Source: Salvator merianae
Taxonomy: Eukaryota > Chordata > Lepidosauria > Squamata > Teiidae
Length of the DNA: 64,000 bases
Direction of reading: 5' to 3'
Assembly (NCBI GenBank): GCA_003586115.2
Contig: QVOM02000115.1
Coordinates: 4,748,494 to 4,812,493 of the forward strand
Position 1 is the stretch's first letter. Each line of letters begins with the position of its first letter. Position numbers and translations under genes: made by a program. This document shows positions 11,059 to 22,103 of this stretch, one piece after another. A model generated the notes under the pieces. It had not been told where the DNA came from and did not search any database. It worked only from the letters and a program-made list of their open reading frames with translations.

Positions 11059-12795
11059 GTGAGTAAGAATATGGGTTTAGTCTCCAAAGTGAAAGCAATG
11101 TGGTGTAAAACATGTGAAAGCCATATAGATAGAAGAAAGCAATTAAGTCAGTCCCTCCCATTCTGCGTCCCAGATTCAGTGTCTGAAACAAAGACTGTGA
11201 TCACAAAGAGCGTTTTTTGGAATGTCCTTTTCCTGGAATCACCCCAACTGTCAGACAGTTTTAAAAATAGGCAGATTACCTTTTCTTCCTTCCTCGTCAT
11301 TGCATTCCTTCTTCCTCTTCCATAGACCATCACTGGCTGATTTTCCATATACCTCATTGGTCAGTGATGGTAGCTGGCTACTATTGGCTGCAGGAATCTG
11401 TAGCTTCTTGCCTCATCCAACCTAAACTGAGACATCTGGCCTAAGACTGATTTTCTCACATCTGTGTAAAGGGCAGATACACAGAGACTTGGGGATGAAG
11501 TAAGTGATCTTTTTTATGTTTGTCTCTTGTATCTTTAATTCATCCAGGGTGTGTCTCAAAATGTTTGTGTGATCATACCCAAAGTGGCTATAGTTGGCTT
11601 AAGGGGAATGCTGCACTTACCAAGCACATTTGGCAGCTAAATTACAGGAGTGGGCCATTTGGATATTTGGTTCACATTGAACATTCAATACATAGCCTCT
11701 CATTCTCAAGAACAGCAAATGGAGTGGACACTACCAGCAGAAATTTATTTCTGTACATAGTAGAGACAAAGAGGTTATTGTACTGCTTGCCCAAAAGGCT
11801 CAAGAGAAGATAAGAAAAATCACAAGGTCCCAAAGCAACAAATGTCCCTGTTCCTGAACTTGACCCTAAAATTCACAAAACTGTCATGCAGGAGAAAGAA
11901 GTTGGAATTTCACTTATTTATTGTTGGGAGTTGGAATGCAGCAATTGGTGGAATGCCACAGATTCCCCATCCTTGCTGCAGCTTGCTGTAGCTGTTAAGG
12001 TCTGGCAATTTTGTCTACAATACCGTTAGACTTCAGGAATGCTCAACAATGCCAGATCTCATCAGCATCTTCATCTAAGTTACATAAAGCGGAAATGGTC
12101 TAAGACATTCCACTGGGTTAACAGTGGCTCTGTGGGTTTTGGTAAAATATAAGGGGGAAGCTGTGTAGATAATGGCACTCTTGTGCTGATTTGTTCTTGG
12201 CTGTGTCTTTCGTGGGCAGCCTGTTTCACACTATGCTGAAGCTCCTGGATGTCATCAAGGATACCCTCACAAACAGCACATTCCAGCAATGCAGACTCAG
12301 ATTTACATAACCTGAATGTCAATGCGGCTGCTAAATATTTTTGGTGTTAGGTCCCATATTGGGACCTAATAAAATCAGAGCGAGAAACGCTGGTTCTACC
12401 AGAGGCACAAACAGCTACCACCACTTTAGTCTCATCTGTCTACTGCCTTTTCCTTCCCTCTATGTCAGCCCCTCCCTCCCTTGCTCACCCCATATCCTTC
12501 CTTTCTCTTGCTCCTTCTGCTCCTCATGCACCATGGTCAACTAACCAGCCTTCCCTAAAGTCTCACTGACCTCCTTCTCTTCCCATCATCTCCTCCTACC
12601 ATGCCAGAAACCTGTTTGATGTGATTGTTAAAAACCAAGGGCAAGGAAAGAAGACCCTGCTTCTGGAAGGGCAGCTGCTGTCCATCACTTTGGTTGAGAG
12701 GTGTGCTTGAAGTCCCTCTTCCCCCTGCATACTTAGGTCCCCAGGTAACAATGCCTCTGCAGAAATAACTGTTGTTCCCTTTTGTTCCACTGCAG
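11059..12795. other. DYTN intron, no feature recognised
   Basis: Between two DYTN exons. It contains no gene or repeat family that I can name; the ORFs present are short and lack family resemblance. Confidence 0.5.
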
Positions 12796-12955
12796 ATCCT
12801 TGAAGGAGCAGCTGAACAGATGGAAGGATAAAGTTCGACTCCTCCACTCAGGGCACCAGGTCCAGAACGCTGCTCTTGAAACAAAGATCCATGAAGTCAT
12901 AGAAAGCCAGAAAGGTTTCAGGATGGAACTTCAGGAAATGAGGGAGGAAATTAAG
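12796..12955 (+). CDS. DYTN: Probable DYTN exon 3 visible: coiled coil
   Basis: Acceptor TTCCACTGCAG, donor GTATCA. The first base completes the AG-A codon of the previous exon, then 53 codons follow, ending in phase 0. The product continues the helix (SLKEQLNRWKDKVRLLHSG) and then a second amphipathic stretch (RMELQEMREEIK). All splice phases match, so the transcript is open across 10988-12955. Confidence 0.65.
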
Positions 12956-13665
12956 GTATCAAGGCCAGTCTCCTTAGGCAACTGATTGGCCTCTGTGGGA
13001 ATATGCTGTTGAACTAGTTGGATCTTCTTATGTTTTTAAAGTGCTTGGCCTGTGGAAGACCAACACAAAATTAACTGAAGTCCTACAAAACACAAAATGT
13101 TTTAGGTGGAACCAGGGGGTATAGATGGCACACAACTGTGTTTGACAAATAGAACTATAGTCAGAGAGTAAATCAAATGCTGACTGATTTGTTCCCTGTG
13201 GCTGGGATGGGGCTGAAACAGTCACTCATCTATGTTCTGAATAGCAGTCTTCACTGAGGCTAGAAGAGGGAGAGGAACAAGTGGGCTTCCTCGCATGGCA
13301 TCTGCCAGGCTCCAAGTGGGGCTGTCTGGCTGCTCAAGTACACGATCCAGGCCAAGGGGGTCTGCCAGGGAAAGTGGCAGGTAGGCAGGAGTAAGTGAAT
13401 GAACAAGCTGAGCCTTCTGCCTTGCTTGCTCAGATTGGGTGGGCCAAAGTGGGTAGCACTGTAGACAAATCACTGGGAAAGCTATGCTGTGGTGTACCTG
13501 GAGTTATTTTGTAAGCTCAAGGAGACTGTCCCTTTCTGCCATGACTATGCTGGCAATGGGCGTTAACAGCAACCCACAAGGGGAATATGCCTTCTGTGCA
13601 TGCAAGCAAATAAGCATGCATAAGCACCAGCTCTTTTTGACCTTTTCTTGAGATTTCCTCTTCTA

Positions 13666-14117
13666 AGAATCATAGAATCATAGAGTTGGAAGGGACCTCC
13701 AGGGTCATCGGGTCCAACCCCTGCTCTATGCAGGATTCACTAAAGCATCCCAGACAGATATCCGTCCAGCCTCTCCTTGAAGACCTCCAGCAAAGGAAAG
13801 CCCACCACCTTCTGTGGTAACCTGTTCCAATGACTGATTGCCCTTACGGTCAGAAAGTTTTTCCTAAGATCTAGCCTGTATCTACTCCCTTGAACTTTCA
13901 TCCCATTGTTTCTAGTCCTTCCTTCTTGCACAACTGAGAATAGGGACAATCCTTCTGCACTGTGACAGCCCTTCAGATACTAGAAAACAGCTATCATGTC
14001 TCCTCTCAGTCTTCTCTTCTGCAGGCTAAACATTCCTAGGTCCTTTAACCGTTCCTCGTAGGACATGGTTTGCAGACCACTCACCATTTTGGTCACCCTT
14101 CTCTGAACTTGTTCCAG
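13666..14117 (-). mobile_element. 5'-truncated CR1 fragment
   Basis: 3' terminal AGAATCATAGAATCATAGAG repeat on the + strand, then the same 3' UTR and ORF2 end as the CR1 copies at 2821 and 48273. The - strand encodes [20 protein letters not shown] and later LTVRAISHWNRLPQKVV in two frames separated by a stop or frameshift near 13965. It is truncated at about 14117 in DYTN intron sequence. Confidence 0.88.
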
Positions 14118-16054
14118 AAATGAAATCAACAGCACCAATAAGGCAGAACAAGGTGCTGGAGCTGGAAAGAAGATGAAATCAGTTACTTTAGGCACTTGCA
14201 GCTCATAACAGTTTAGCAGAGCCAAGGTTGTTAAAAGGGAAAGCTGAACAGTTTCTGGATCAGCCTTCTTGGTAGTTAGGAGGTTTCTGTTATATAGTGT
14301 CAATCTGCTTAGACCTGCTAAGGCTTCAGAATTATTTAGCTTTGAGCCTGAAAGTGACAAAGATCAACTGAGATTTGGGAAGCCTCATGGTGGGCACAAG
14401 AAAGCAGTAGGGGTAGCCCCACCCTCAAAGCACAAGTAGGAGGCAAGCAGTGAGAGGAACCTAAGGGCACATCAGCAGTTGGAGGAGATCCCCTGCTAAA
14501 GAGGCGTGGCCAAATGCTATTTATTTCTTGCCCTGCCTCAGACTCCACTTCTCACGCCGGCCACATGTAACCGATTACATGTAACAATCACAGTGGTCAG
14601 CAGCCTTTCTTGTGCTCCAGTACTTGAATGGCTTGCTTGAAGCATCTGCTATCTTCTGTACTAGGTTGGCTTGAGGCAGCTAAGGATCTCTGTCCTCCTT
14701 AACTGCAAGGTGCCTATTAATAGGGCCCACCACAGACAGTTTTGAAAGCAGGACATTTGTCTGCCACACCATTCTCCATCATTTGTCTGCCTTTTCATTC
14801 TGCCTCTGTTTTGGTTTGCCTCTTTCTCTCCCAATGTCACATTCCTGGCTTTGGTCTTTCCTGTTCCTGTTCCTTTTCCTTCTTTTTGTATACATGTACC
14901 CCAATAGCAAAAGGCACACAGATTTGTTTGACTTTTTGGTAACAAGTCTTTATTCATGACAGCCCATATTTGAATTAGGTGACAATATTTCGTTTTTAGA
15001 GACAATGGGCAAACATTGAGAAAGTTACATAATGCTGCCATATGCTGGACCAATAATGCTTTCGGGTATAACCCTCTTCTCATGACTCCTTATCTGCCAC
15101 AGAACTCCAGGGACATTAAGGAAGACTAAGGGCAACTGAGAGGTGTTTTAGTAGGACTGGTATCTGATGGTTTCAGACAAGCATGTAGAGCCCCTCTCAG
15201 ACGCTTTCTTAATTAATTCCCACCTTCTGTTGCGCAGCAAAGCTTCCTGCATCTGTTCTGCCCAATGAATCCTTAGTATGTGTGGGTGTAGGTAGGAACT
15301 CTTCCTCTTTGCCAATAAATTAGGCCACGTGCCCCTCTGCCTACTATCTTTATTCTTCCCTGACCCATGCTGATGTCTAAACAAGGAAGTTGAACAAGCC
15401 CAATATCAGACCCCCAATTACACAAGGACTGTCAGTTGTACATACACTACCCAGAAATGCACTAAGATGACTCACTGTGCTTTTCAGTGAGGGACCTGGG
15501 CGACTGGGTTACCAGGTGATGGGCCAAATCGTTGAGCTCAGTGTTTCCCAGAGTGGCCTTCTCCAGAATTGTGAGGTTACAGGAGACAGCAAGGACTCAT
15601 TTTTTAGGAGGCAGTGGCTGCTAATGCGGCCATCAGGGGATTCCAATCAAATAAGTTGGAGGCTACCAGTCCCTACCTGGTAGGATTGACATTTGACTGT
15701 CCATGACTGCTAGCTGTTCCATGCAGGCACTGGCAGCCCTTCAGGTCTGCTTGCAGTGGCAAAATGACTGCTGTGAACTAAATTTAAAAAATCTGGCCAC
15801 TTAAGAGAGAGAAATTCACACTTAAGATACCGTGTACTTCCATCCAGGTGACTTTGGGCGCTTCAGGGGACATTAAATGCCCTACCCTATATGTGAGCTC
15901 TCAGAGGCCTGAGAATGAATGAAAACAATATCCGAACATGGCCTATGTCTCTGGCATATCTATGGTTAAAAGATTTCAGGGCAGAAAGATTTCTCCCTGA
16001 GATCTCAGAGACCTCAGTCATCCCTGTTTTGTCAGAAAAATCCCAGAAGAGAAA
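14118..16054. other. DYTN intron, no feature recognised
   Basis: No exon, repeat family or RNA gene was recognised. A short direct repeat of ACATGTAAC around 14563-14585 is the only local structure noted. Confidence 0.45.
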
Positions 16055-16234
16055 GGCCCTTTCTGCACTTGGCCTTATACCAGATTATATCCTGGAATAG
16101 GGACTTGCCATCTGCACGCTAGTAGGACCTATGGCAGGCCCCATGCAGGGCCTGCTGTAAACTCCACTAGCGTGCAGATAGCAGGTCCCTGTTCTGGGAT
16201 ATGATCCAGAATAGAGCCAAGTGAAGAAAGGGCC
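16055..16234. mobile_element. Fold-back element, about 180 bp
   Basis: Left end GGCCCTTTCTGCACTTGGCC and right end GGCCAAGTGAAGAAAGGGCC are near-perfect reverse complements. The arms continue inward (CTGGAATAGGGACTTGCCATC on the left against AGATAGCAGGTCCCTGTTC on the right). The ends resemble those at 9867 and 36481, so this is the same general family. It has no coding capacity. Confidence 0.75.
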
Positions 16235-16845
16235 ACAGTCTTCTATATCACACTCTCCCAACCAGCTTTTGAATCCACTGTGCAAATGAGTTGAATATAT
16301 GTGCATTGTAAGATTGTGTAAGAGTCAGGTCTCCAACTTTTTAAAAATGAAACTTCTTTGTAGTATTCCTTCCCCTTCACACTAGAGAAGCACAGTTCTT
16401 TTGCCAGGATGACCTGTACAATTTGCCTGCATGAGTCATCTGTTTTAAGTATGATATTCTTGTTTAAGCAGTATGTTTTTCTTCATTAAATATTTTGAGA
16501 GTCTTTTTTGGTTCAATTAGCCGGAGGCTGCTATCATCTCCAATTTTTATAGATAGAGTGGGAGTTTGCAAAAACTAATTCAATGACTTTGAAAATTAGG
16601 GTGAAGAGATGCTGTATTGCAAAACTGGACTCATCTGAAACTGAAGTAAAAGCAAAGCAGCAAAGAAAAAAAGTCCATTAACTTTTCAAGTGAAACAGAA
16701 AAAATGTTTTGTAACATACATGAGGCCCACAAATCAGCAGGGTAATTTTTCCATCAGTAGTGATGTTATAAGTTAATCCAAACTGGTTAAAGTCAAGGAA
16801 GGGATAAGGAATAGGCAAGATCCAGAGAACTGGAAACTGTTCTCT

Positions 16846-16987
16846 GGGAGATTCTGCACTGACCAATATACCAGAACAGCAAGTGTACTAGAAGCCTCCC
16901 TTCTGCACAGGGCCTTTCCTAGACCACACTGAAGGAGACTCCTAGTATGCTTACTGGTGTGGTATACTGGCCAGTGCAAAATCTCCC
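16846..16987. mobile_element. Fold-back element, about 140 bp
   Basis: GGGAGATTCTGCACTGACCA at the left mirrors TGGCCAGTGCAAAATCTCCC at the right. The arms continue with AATATACC/GGTATACT and GTACTAGAAGCCTCC/GGAGACTCCTAGTATGC. It shares arm sequence (TACTAGGAGCCTCC) with the element at 19530. Confidence 0.75.
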
Positions 16988-17019
16988 TCTGAATCCAAGA
17001 AAGTGCTAAGCTGTTCTCC

Positions 17020-17300
17020 CAGTGGCGTAGCAAGCGGGGGCGGGGGGGCAGGTCGCCCCAGGCGGCGTGTTGTGCCGGGCGGCCCATGCAGCCAGGTCCT
17101 TTTCTGCCCACCTGGCACACCGGAGAGCGAGCGCAAGCACGAAGGAGAGTGCAGTGCTGTGCCACACCCGCCCGTCCATCCGCCCGCCGGTCATTGGGGC
17201 AGCGGCGAGGGGAGGAGGCTGCAGGGCAGGGTGCCCTCACTGGCGCTCCTCTGCTGCCGTTTCACCCCGGGTGGCAAAACTTTTAGCTACGCTGCTGCTG
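17020..17300. mobile_element. GC-rich non-autonomous hAT-like element
   Basis: Starts CAGTGGCGTAGCAAGC and ends TAGCTACGCTGCTGCTG, where the expected reverse complement would be GCTACGCCACTG. It is flanked by a perfect 8-bp duplication, TGTTCTCC (17012-17019 and 17301-17308), the hAT hallmark. The body is very GC-rich, in sharp contrast to the surrounding intron. Same family as 31121-32131. Confidence 0.85.
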
Positions 17301-18231
17301 TGTTCTCCTCATAAAGAAATCAACAAGTGTGTGCACTCATCATGCTGCTTTGAAGCCTGGAATATTTCAAAACCAGATAGTCATTTGACAAAGGACTGGG
17401 ATAGTTTCTTTGTTTTAAAAATCCATTGGAGCCCATCCAGCTACAAAAAGCAAACAATTTTAGCAGTCAGCAAGGTTAAAAGGGAAACACATTTTGAAGG
17501 TTTGTGAAGTAAATAATTTGTGCAAATATACTAGTGAACCCAGCTTCCTGAATCTATTCACATAGTTGAACTTCCAAAGCCATCTTAAAGGCATACGTAC
17601 TCCACACTGAATTGGAGATTTGTGGAGGTGAAGGAAGGGAAGAGAATGGTTGCCATTTAATCTATCCGCAGTTTGCAGGGCTTGGGGGGTAGGCAATCTC
17701 AAATTAATCAGACATATGTTTGTTAAAAAGTGGTATCTCCAGTTCTGAGGCAACCATTAAAGGCAATATTCTGTACTTTAAAACCTAGCAAGCTGTTATC
17801 ATTTCTCTCAAATATCCTGCAAAGATATTCAGATCAGCCCTTATAAAACTATGAATGGCTATATTAACTTTAGGGTGAGATCTGAATGCAAATGTGGTCT
17901 TTTACTATAATTCCATCATTACTATTCCTATTTTATATTCTGTTATCATATAGCGATTATTCACAATACTTATTATTTAACTATTATCTTCCTTTTTCTT
18001 TTTGATACTCTGTTTCCTTGATATCTTCTTCCTTTTTTTGTGCTTTAATCTTTAAAATAGCCAATCTATTAAAACTCTTTTATGCTTTGATGACTTTCCA
18101 AATGCTGAAAACAACAGCAACAGTGCAATAACCATGTTCTACCTAGTCCGGAAATTTCTCAGATTATTTGTTCCCTTGGATGAGCCAGGTTCTGCACTAT
18201 CCTTCTCTATAGCTTACTATAATACTGCAGA

Positions 18232-18274
18232 ATGTGTGTGTGAGTGAGAGCGAGAAAGAGAGAGAGAGAGAGAG
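18232..18274. repeat. Compound (TG)n/(GA)n microsatellite
   Basis: TGTGTGTGTGAGTGAGAGCG followed by GA-rich repeats, within a DYTN intron, about 90 bases upstream of an exon. Confidence 0.9.
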
Positions 18275-18365
18275 CATTTTGCACATGTGTGTGCAGTTCA
18301 AAAAAACTGTTAAAGATATGGTAATATTTTAAACAACCATATATAATTGTTTTATGACACACTAG

Positions 18366-18840
18366 AATATCACAAAATGGAACCAGAAGGTCCTGAAGGA
18401 AACAAATGTTCAGACTGAATCTTGCTGCATTCCATTAAAGCCTGAAGCCATAAAATATTTAAAGTACAGATCTCTAGATGCCTCCTCCCCCTGCATTAGA
18501 AGAAAGTGGGTCTTGAATCAGCAGACTGATCTTCTCACCAGAAATTCAGGAGGATTACCAAAAGCTACACTGAAATCAGAATTCCCTCAAACTGCCAGTT
18601 TTGAAGTTGCTTCTGGCGAAAACACCAAAAGAAGAATTGGTTCCCTAACAAGCTCTCCCTACTCTGGAGAGCTAAAGCCTGAAACAGACCAAGACCTTCT
18701 TAGCAGTGGGATTAAGATTGTAAACCCTAACTATTGTGCAACAACAGAGAAATTCTTAAGCAAAAGGCAAATGGAGGAGGAAGAACTGCAGCAGTTACTA
18801 TTAAAGTTGAATGATACACTGTCTCTCCAAGTCCAGCCAG
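18366..18840 (+). CDS. DYTN: Probable DYTN exon 4 visible: large C-terminal exon
   Basis: Acceptor TTTTATGACACACTAG, donor GTAAGA. Enters in phase 0 (from the AAG end of the preceding exon) and is open for 158 codons plus one base. It encodes a low-complexity Ser/Thr/Lys-rich region with TNVQTESCC early on and a short acidic helix (KRQMEEEELQQLLLKLND) near its end, which could be a further short coiled coil. An alternative acceptor (AAATGTTCAG) downstream would also stay in frame, but the first one keeps 16 more codons and has the better upstream T-rich tract. Confidence 0.65.
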
Positions 18841-19149
18841 GTAAGAATTTCCAGTATTGCCTAGGATGTTGGTTTGATATCAGCAGCCTTAGAATCTGTT
18901 TTCTGTGCTGGGGCTAGCCAGTTCTGGCATACTTGAAGAAATAACAAAGGAGAAAAACCCAATTTTCCCATGAGTTAGCACTCCCTTCCCTAATTTGTGA
19001 AATGAGGGGCAAGAGAGCTCAAACTGGGATAGAACAAATATCAGTGTTATCTTTGAACACTGGCCTATTTCTTCTCCAGAGTGATATAAAGTTGATCTAG
19101 TGGATAATATTGTCTTTTCTTTTAAAATGGATGCATCAATATTTTTAAT

Positions 19150-19252
19150 ATTTTGTTGTTGTTGTTGTTTTTAATTGTTGTAACCTGCCCTGAGACCTTC
19201 AGATATAGGGTGAGATAAAAATGCAAATAAATAAATAAGTAAATAAATATTA
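19150..19252 (+). mobile_element. L2-type LINE 3' tail
   Basis: TGTAACCTGCCCTGAGACC, then TATAGGGTGAGATAAAAATG and a (AAATA)n tail. This is the typical end shared by L2 elements and L2-mobilised SINEs. Compare the - strand tail at 42340-42400. Confidence 0.7.
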
Positions 19253-19529
19253 ACTGCCTGTGGCAGTCTATTGAAATATTTGGGTTGAAGCATATTTAGT
19301 CCTGGTAACATCAGGTCCGCATCCTGTGTCCTAAAAATTCAGGCACTTTGGTCAAAATATGACCCTCAAGTTGTTGCTAAGTTATTGCCCTCATGAGCCT
19401 CATTCATCTGGCCTATAACAGGAAATGACATTTGTAGAACCATAGTTTGGGCACTCCTTACCTGCTTAGCTTACAAGTGGGTCTTCCTAGTGGAAAACTT
19501 CCTGTTAGATTGTGGTGCATGTATTCAGA

Positions 19530-19711
19530 CTTAGATTCTACAATGGCTGATATACTGGACTAGCAAGCATACTAGGAGCCTCCCTGCCACACGATGGTTT
19601 GGTCTAAGGGAGACCTGGGGGTGGGGCTTCCCTTAGACCCCCCCGACTTGCAGAAGGCAGCCTCCTAGTATGCTTTATGGTCTAGTATATTGGCCAGTAC
19701 AGAACTGCCTG
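19530..19711. mobile_element. Fold-back element, about 180 bp
   Basis: GATATACTGGACTAGCAAGC and CATACTAGGAGCCTCC at the left mirror AGGCAGCCTCCTAGTATGC and GGTCTAGTATATTGGCCAGTAC at the right. An inner palindrome around TCTAAGGGAGACC/GGCTTCCCTTAGACC forms the centre. Confidence 0.7.
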
Positions 19712-19776
19712 TAGACAAGAGATTCTGAGGGATGTGATCTTCACTGCCCACCTTTGCACCCCTATAGTATGAATAA

Positions 19777-19905
19777 GACTGCATCCAGACATCTCTTATT
19801 TATTCCACTATATCTGGATGTTCCAGAATAAAGCATGTTTTATCCATGTTTTATTCTGGAATATCCAGATATAGTGGAATAAATAAGTGGTGTCTGGATG
19901 CAGCC
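19777..19905. mobile_element. Fold-back element, near-perfect 60-bp arms
   Basis: GACTGCATCCAGACATCTCT at the left against TGGTGTCTGGATGCAGCC at the right. The arms, about 60 bases each with few mismatches, surround a very short loop around 19836-19845. The transcript would fold into one long hairpin. Same family as 54026-54163. Confidence 0.85.
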
Positions 19906-20939
19906 TCAGCTTCAACTTGTGGCCTATTGTGGTAACATTTGAAGCAGCTCACGGCTGTGTTAAAAAAGGATTGGACTATGTCCAATCGCATGCTGGCTGG
20001 TATAGTTCATCACTCTCTAGATGTGCTCTTCCAAAATGTTGATATTTTCACATGCCCCATGATCAGTTTTAAATATGAAAAAAGATGTCTCTTTCGCAAC
20101 TTTAATGGCAAAAGGAGCTGCAACCAGTCTTATGAGTCCTTTTCCAAAAGTGTAACTGCAGTACCTGCACTGTTTTATGGGCTTATTATGCATTTGAATG
20201 CATTTGACTGATCAGCTGTGTCATTAAATGGATAACTTGTGCTGTTTTAAGGGCATGTCAGATTTGTCAAAGTTGCTGTCTTGAATTGAAAACTCAAATA
20301 TGGCTGCTTGATGTATGAGGTTAAAAAAATACTGTAGCTCTGCTACGTGTCTTTACATGAGAATTCTTTTAACATTCTAAGATAGAAGCTGATTATAAGC
20401 CAGCATGCTATTAATTCAGATTTTCTTTAACTTTATTAACCATGTTTCTTAATAGGAATAAATCAAGATTGTTATGGAGGAGGGTAGGCAATGTTGCCAT
20501 TTGCTTCCCAGAATCCCCTACTTGGAAAACAAAGTGCCAACTAAGGCACAACCCTGCTGAGACACAAACTTCTGGACGTTATATGAATACTGTGCAATTG
20601 GCATATTATTGGCATTTGGGTTGTACATACAGAATTATGATCAGAAAACCTGAGGATTCTGTATCAGGCCATATCAAAGATCCAAAAATATACTTTTAAA
20701 ATACAGGTCTCCATTCTGGCAAGATTGCACAAGTTGTTTACCTGCAGAGCAGGAGTTGAGGAAATCTGCATTTGCAAAGGATGGCCAGAAGGAAATAGTC
20801 TATTTATCTCTGCAAGTACAACTGTGAATGAATTTATGGCACTAAAGAATAAGAGCTATTTGGCAACAGTAAATATTGAAGAGATCTTTATCTGGAATGC
20901 GGGATAGGGTTAATGTGTTAAGACTGAAACTATTGTTCC

Positions 20940-21470
20940 TAGTCTGATTGGATTTATTGTCTGCAGTGGAGCCAAGTCATCAAACCTGTATGGAACCCCC
21001 AGCCCCACCTCTTGGGCTGGACTGTAGGGGCAGGGTCTCTGCCCCCAGAGTTAGAATATATAAAAATAGATACCAGGAGCATTTTGCTCCCTCTCTGTCC
21101 TCCCCTGATCCAGCAAAGAAGTCCTGCCTGAACATCGCGGGTGAGAAACAACTGCTCCTAGCTAGATATATTAGTGCAGGGTATCTTTTTGGTCAGGTTC
21201 TTCTTTCCTTTGTCTTCTCTCTCTCCTTCCAACTCCAAAGTTCAACTCATGTTTTTCCTGTGCCAAACTACTGTATCTAATTTGTTTTGCTCATGCCATT
21301 CATTGGGACTCCCTTTTCCTTATATATATTTTTGTCTTTTGGGGTGCTCTGCACAGAGCCCATCAGAAATTCCCATTGTCCTCTTTTGATGCTGCTCTCT
21401 TAATAAAATCTTTTCTTTATTGAACAACCTGCTTTTTGTTGTCTGTCTTGCCTGCTGCTTGTATTGTTTT
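20940..21470 (+). promoter_or_regulatory. LTR-like segment (TATA box, poly(A) signal)
   Basis: Contains AATATATAAAAATAGA at about 21054 (TATA-like) and, about 350 bases downstream, CTTAATAAAATC at about 21399 followed by a T-rich stretch, the layout of U3-R-U5 in a retroviral LTR. It lies upstream of, and in the same orientation as, the gag-like frame at 22104. I did not find exact TG...CA ends, a target duplication, a primer-binding site or a second LTR. Confidence 0.45.
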
Positions 21471-21474
21471 AATG

Positions 21475-21772
21475 AAGAGAAGAAGAAGAAGAACTTGGTT
21501 TTTATACCCTGCTTTTCTCGGCCGAAGCTGACTCAAAGCGGCTTACAACGTTATTTTTCGCCCGAAGGCTTACATCTGTCTATCTTCCGCATCACACAAT
21601 GCGATGCTCCCTATTTATCTACTTGCAATTACGTGCTTTCAAACAGCTAGGTTGGCTGGAGCTAGAGGCCAGTAGAGGGCGCTCATCCCCTCTACACAGC
21701 AGACACGGGCCTTGAACTCCGATCCTCCTATTGAAAGATCAGTGCCTTAGCCACCTGCGCCACCGTGCCTCC
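21475..21772 (-). mobile_element. tRNA-derived SINE with L2-like tail
   Basis: On the - strand the 5' head carries TGGCGCAGGTGG, an exact RNA polymerase III A box, and GGAGTTCAAGGC as a degenerate B box. It ends with GTAAGCCGCTTTGAGTCAGC and GGGTATAAAAACC plus a (TTC)n tail. The tail is of the L2 type, consistent with mobilisation in trans by L2 elements such as the one at 42.3 kb. It sits between the LTR-like segment and the gag-like frame. Confidence 0.8.
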
Positions 21773-22103
21773 AAGCACTTGCCAATTTATTGTTATTAAA
21801 GCCATAAGCGCTAAAGATCTCATTAACCCGTGGTCAACTAGCTAAGTTCCCCATGCATCCAGACCACAACAGGTAACAGTTTTGGTGGAAAATGGCACAG
21901 TGCACCACGTGTTAGAACAAATGTGTTAAGCGGAACCCATGTTTCTGTGGTTGGGCGATAATTTGGCTGGGAGGTGCTCTGATCCAATTGGAATTTTTCT
22001 AAAGTAATTTTTGCAGTGCAGCAAGCAGTTAAGAGACCTTTTCCCTTTCTTTTTGAAGTGTTTTCTTTTCTTTTGGGGTTTGTGCTGTGCTTAGAGTTAA
22101 GAA

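Noticed and set aside
13666..14117. AGAATCATAGAATCATAGAG and similar short tandem units as a CRISPR-like array
   Set aside because: They are the terminal repeats of CR1 LINEs, without spacers.
16773..17240. 155-codon - strand frame
   Set aside because: Lies across a fold-back element and a GC-rich hAT element; composition driven by GC content.
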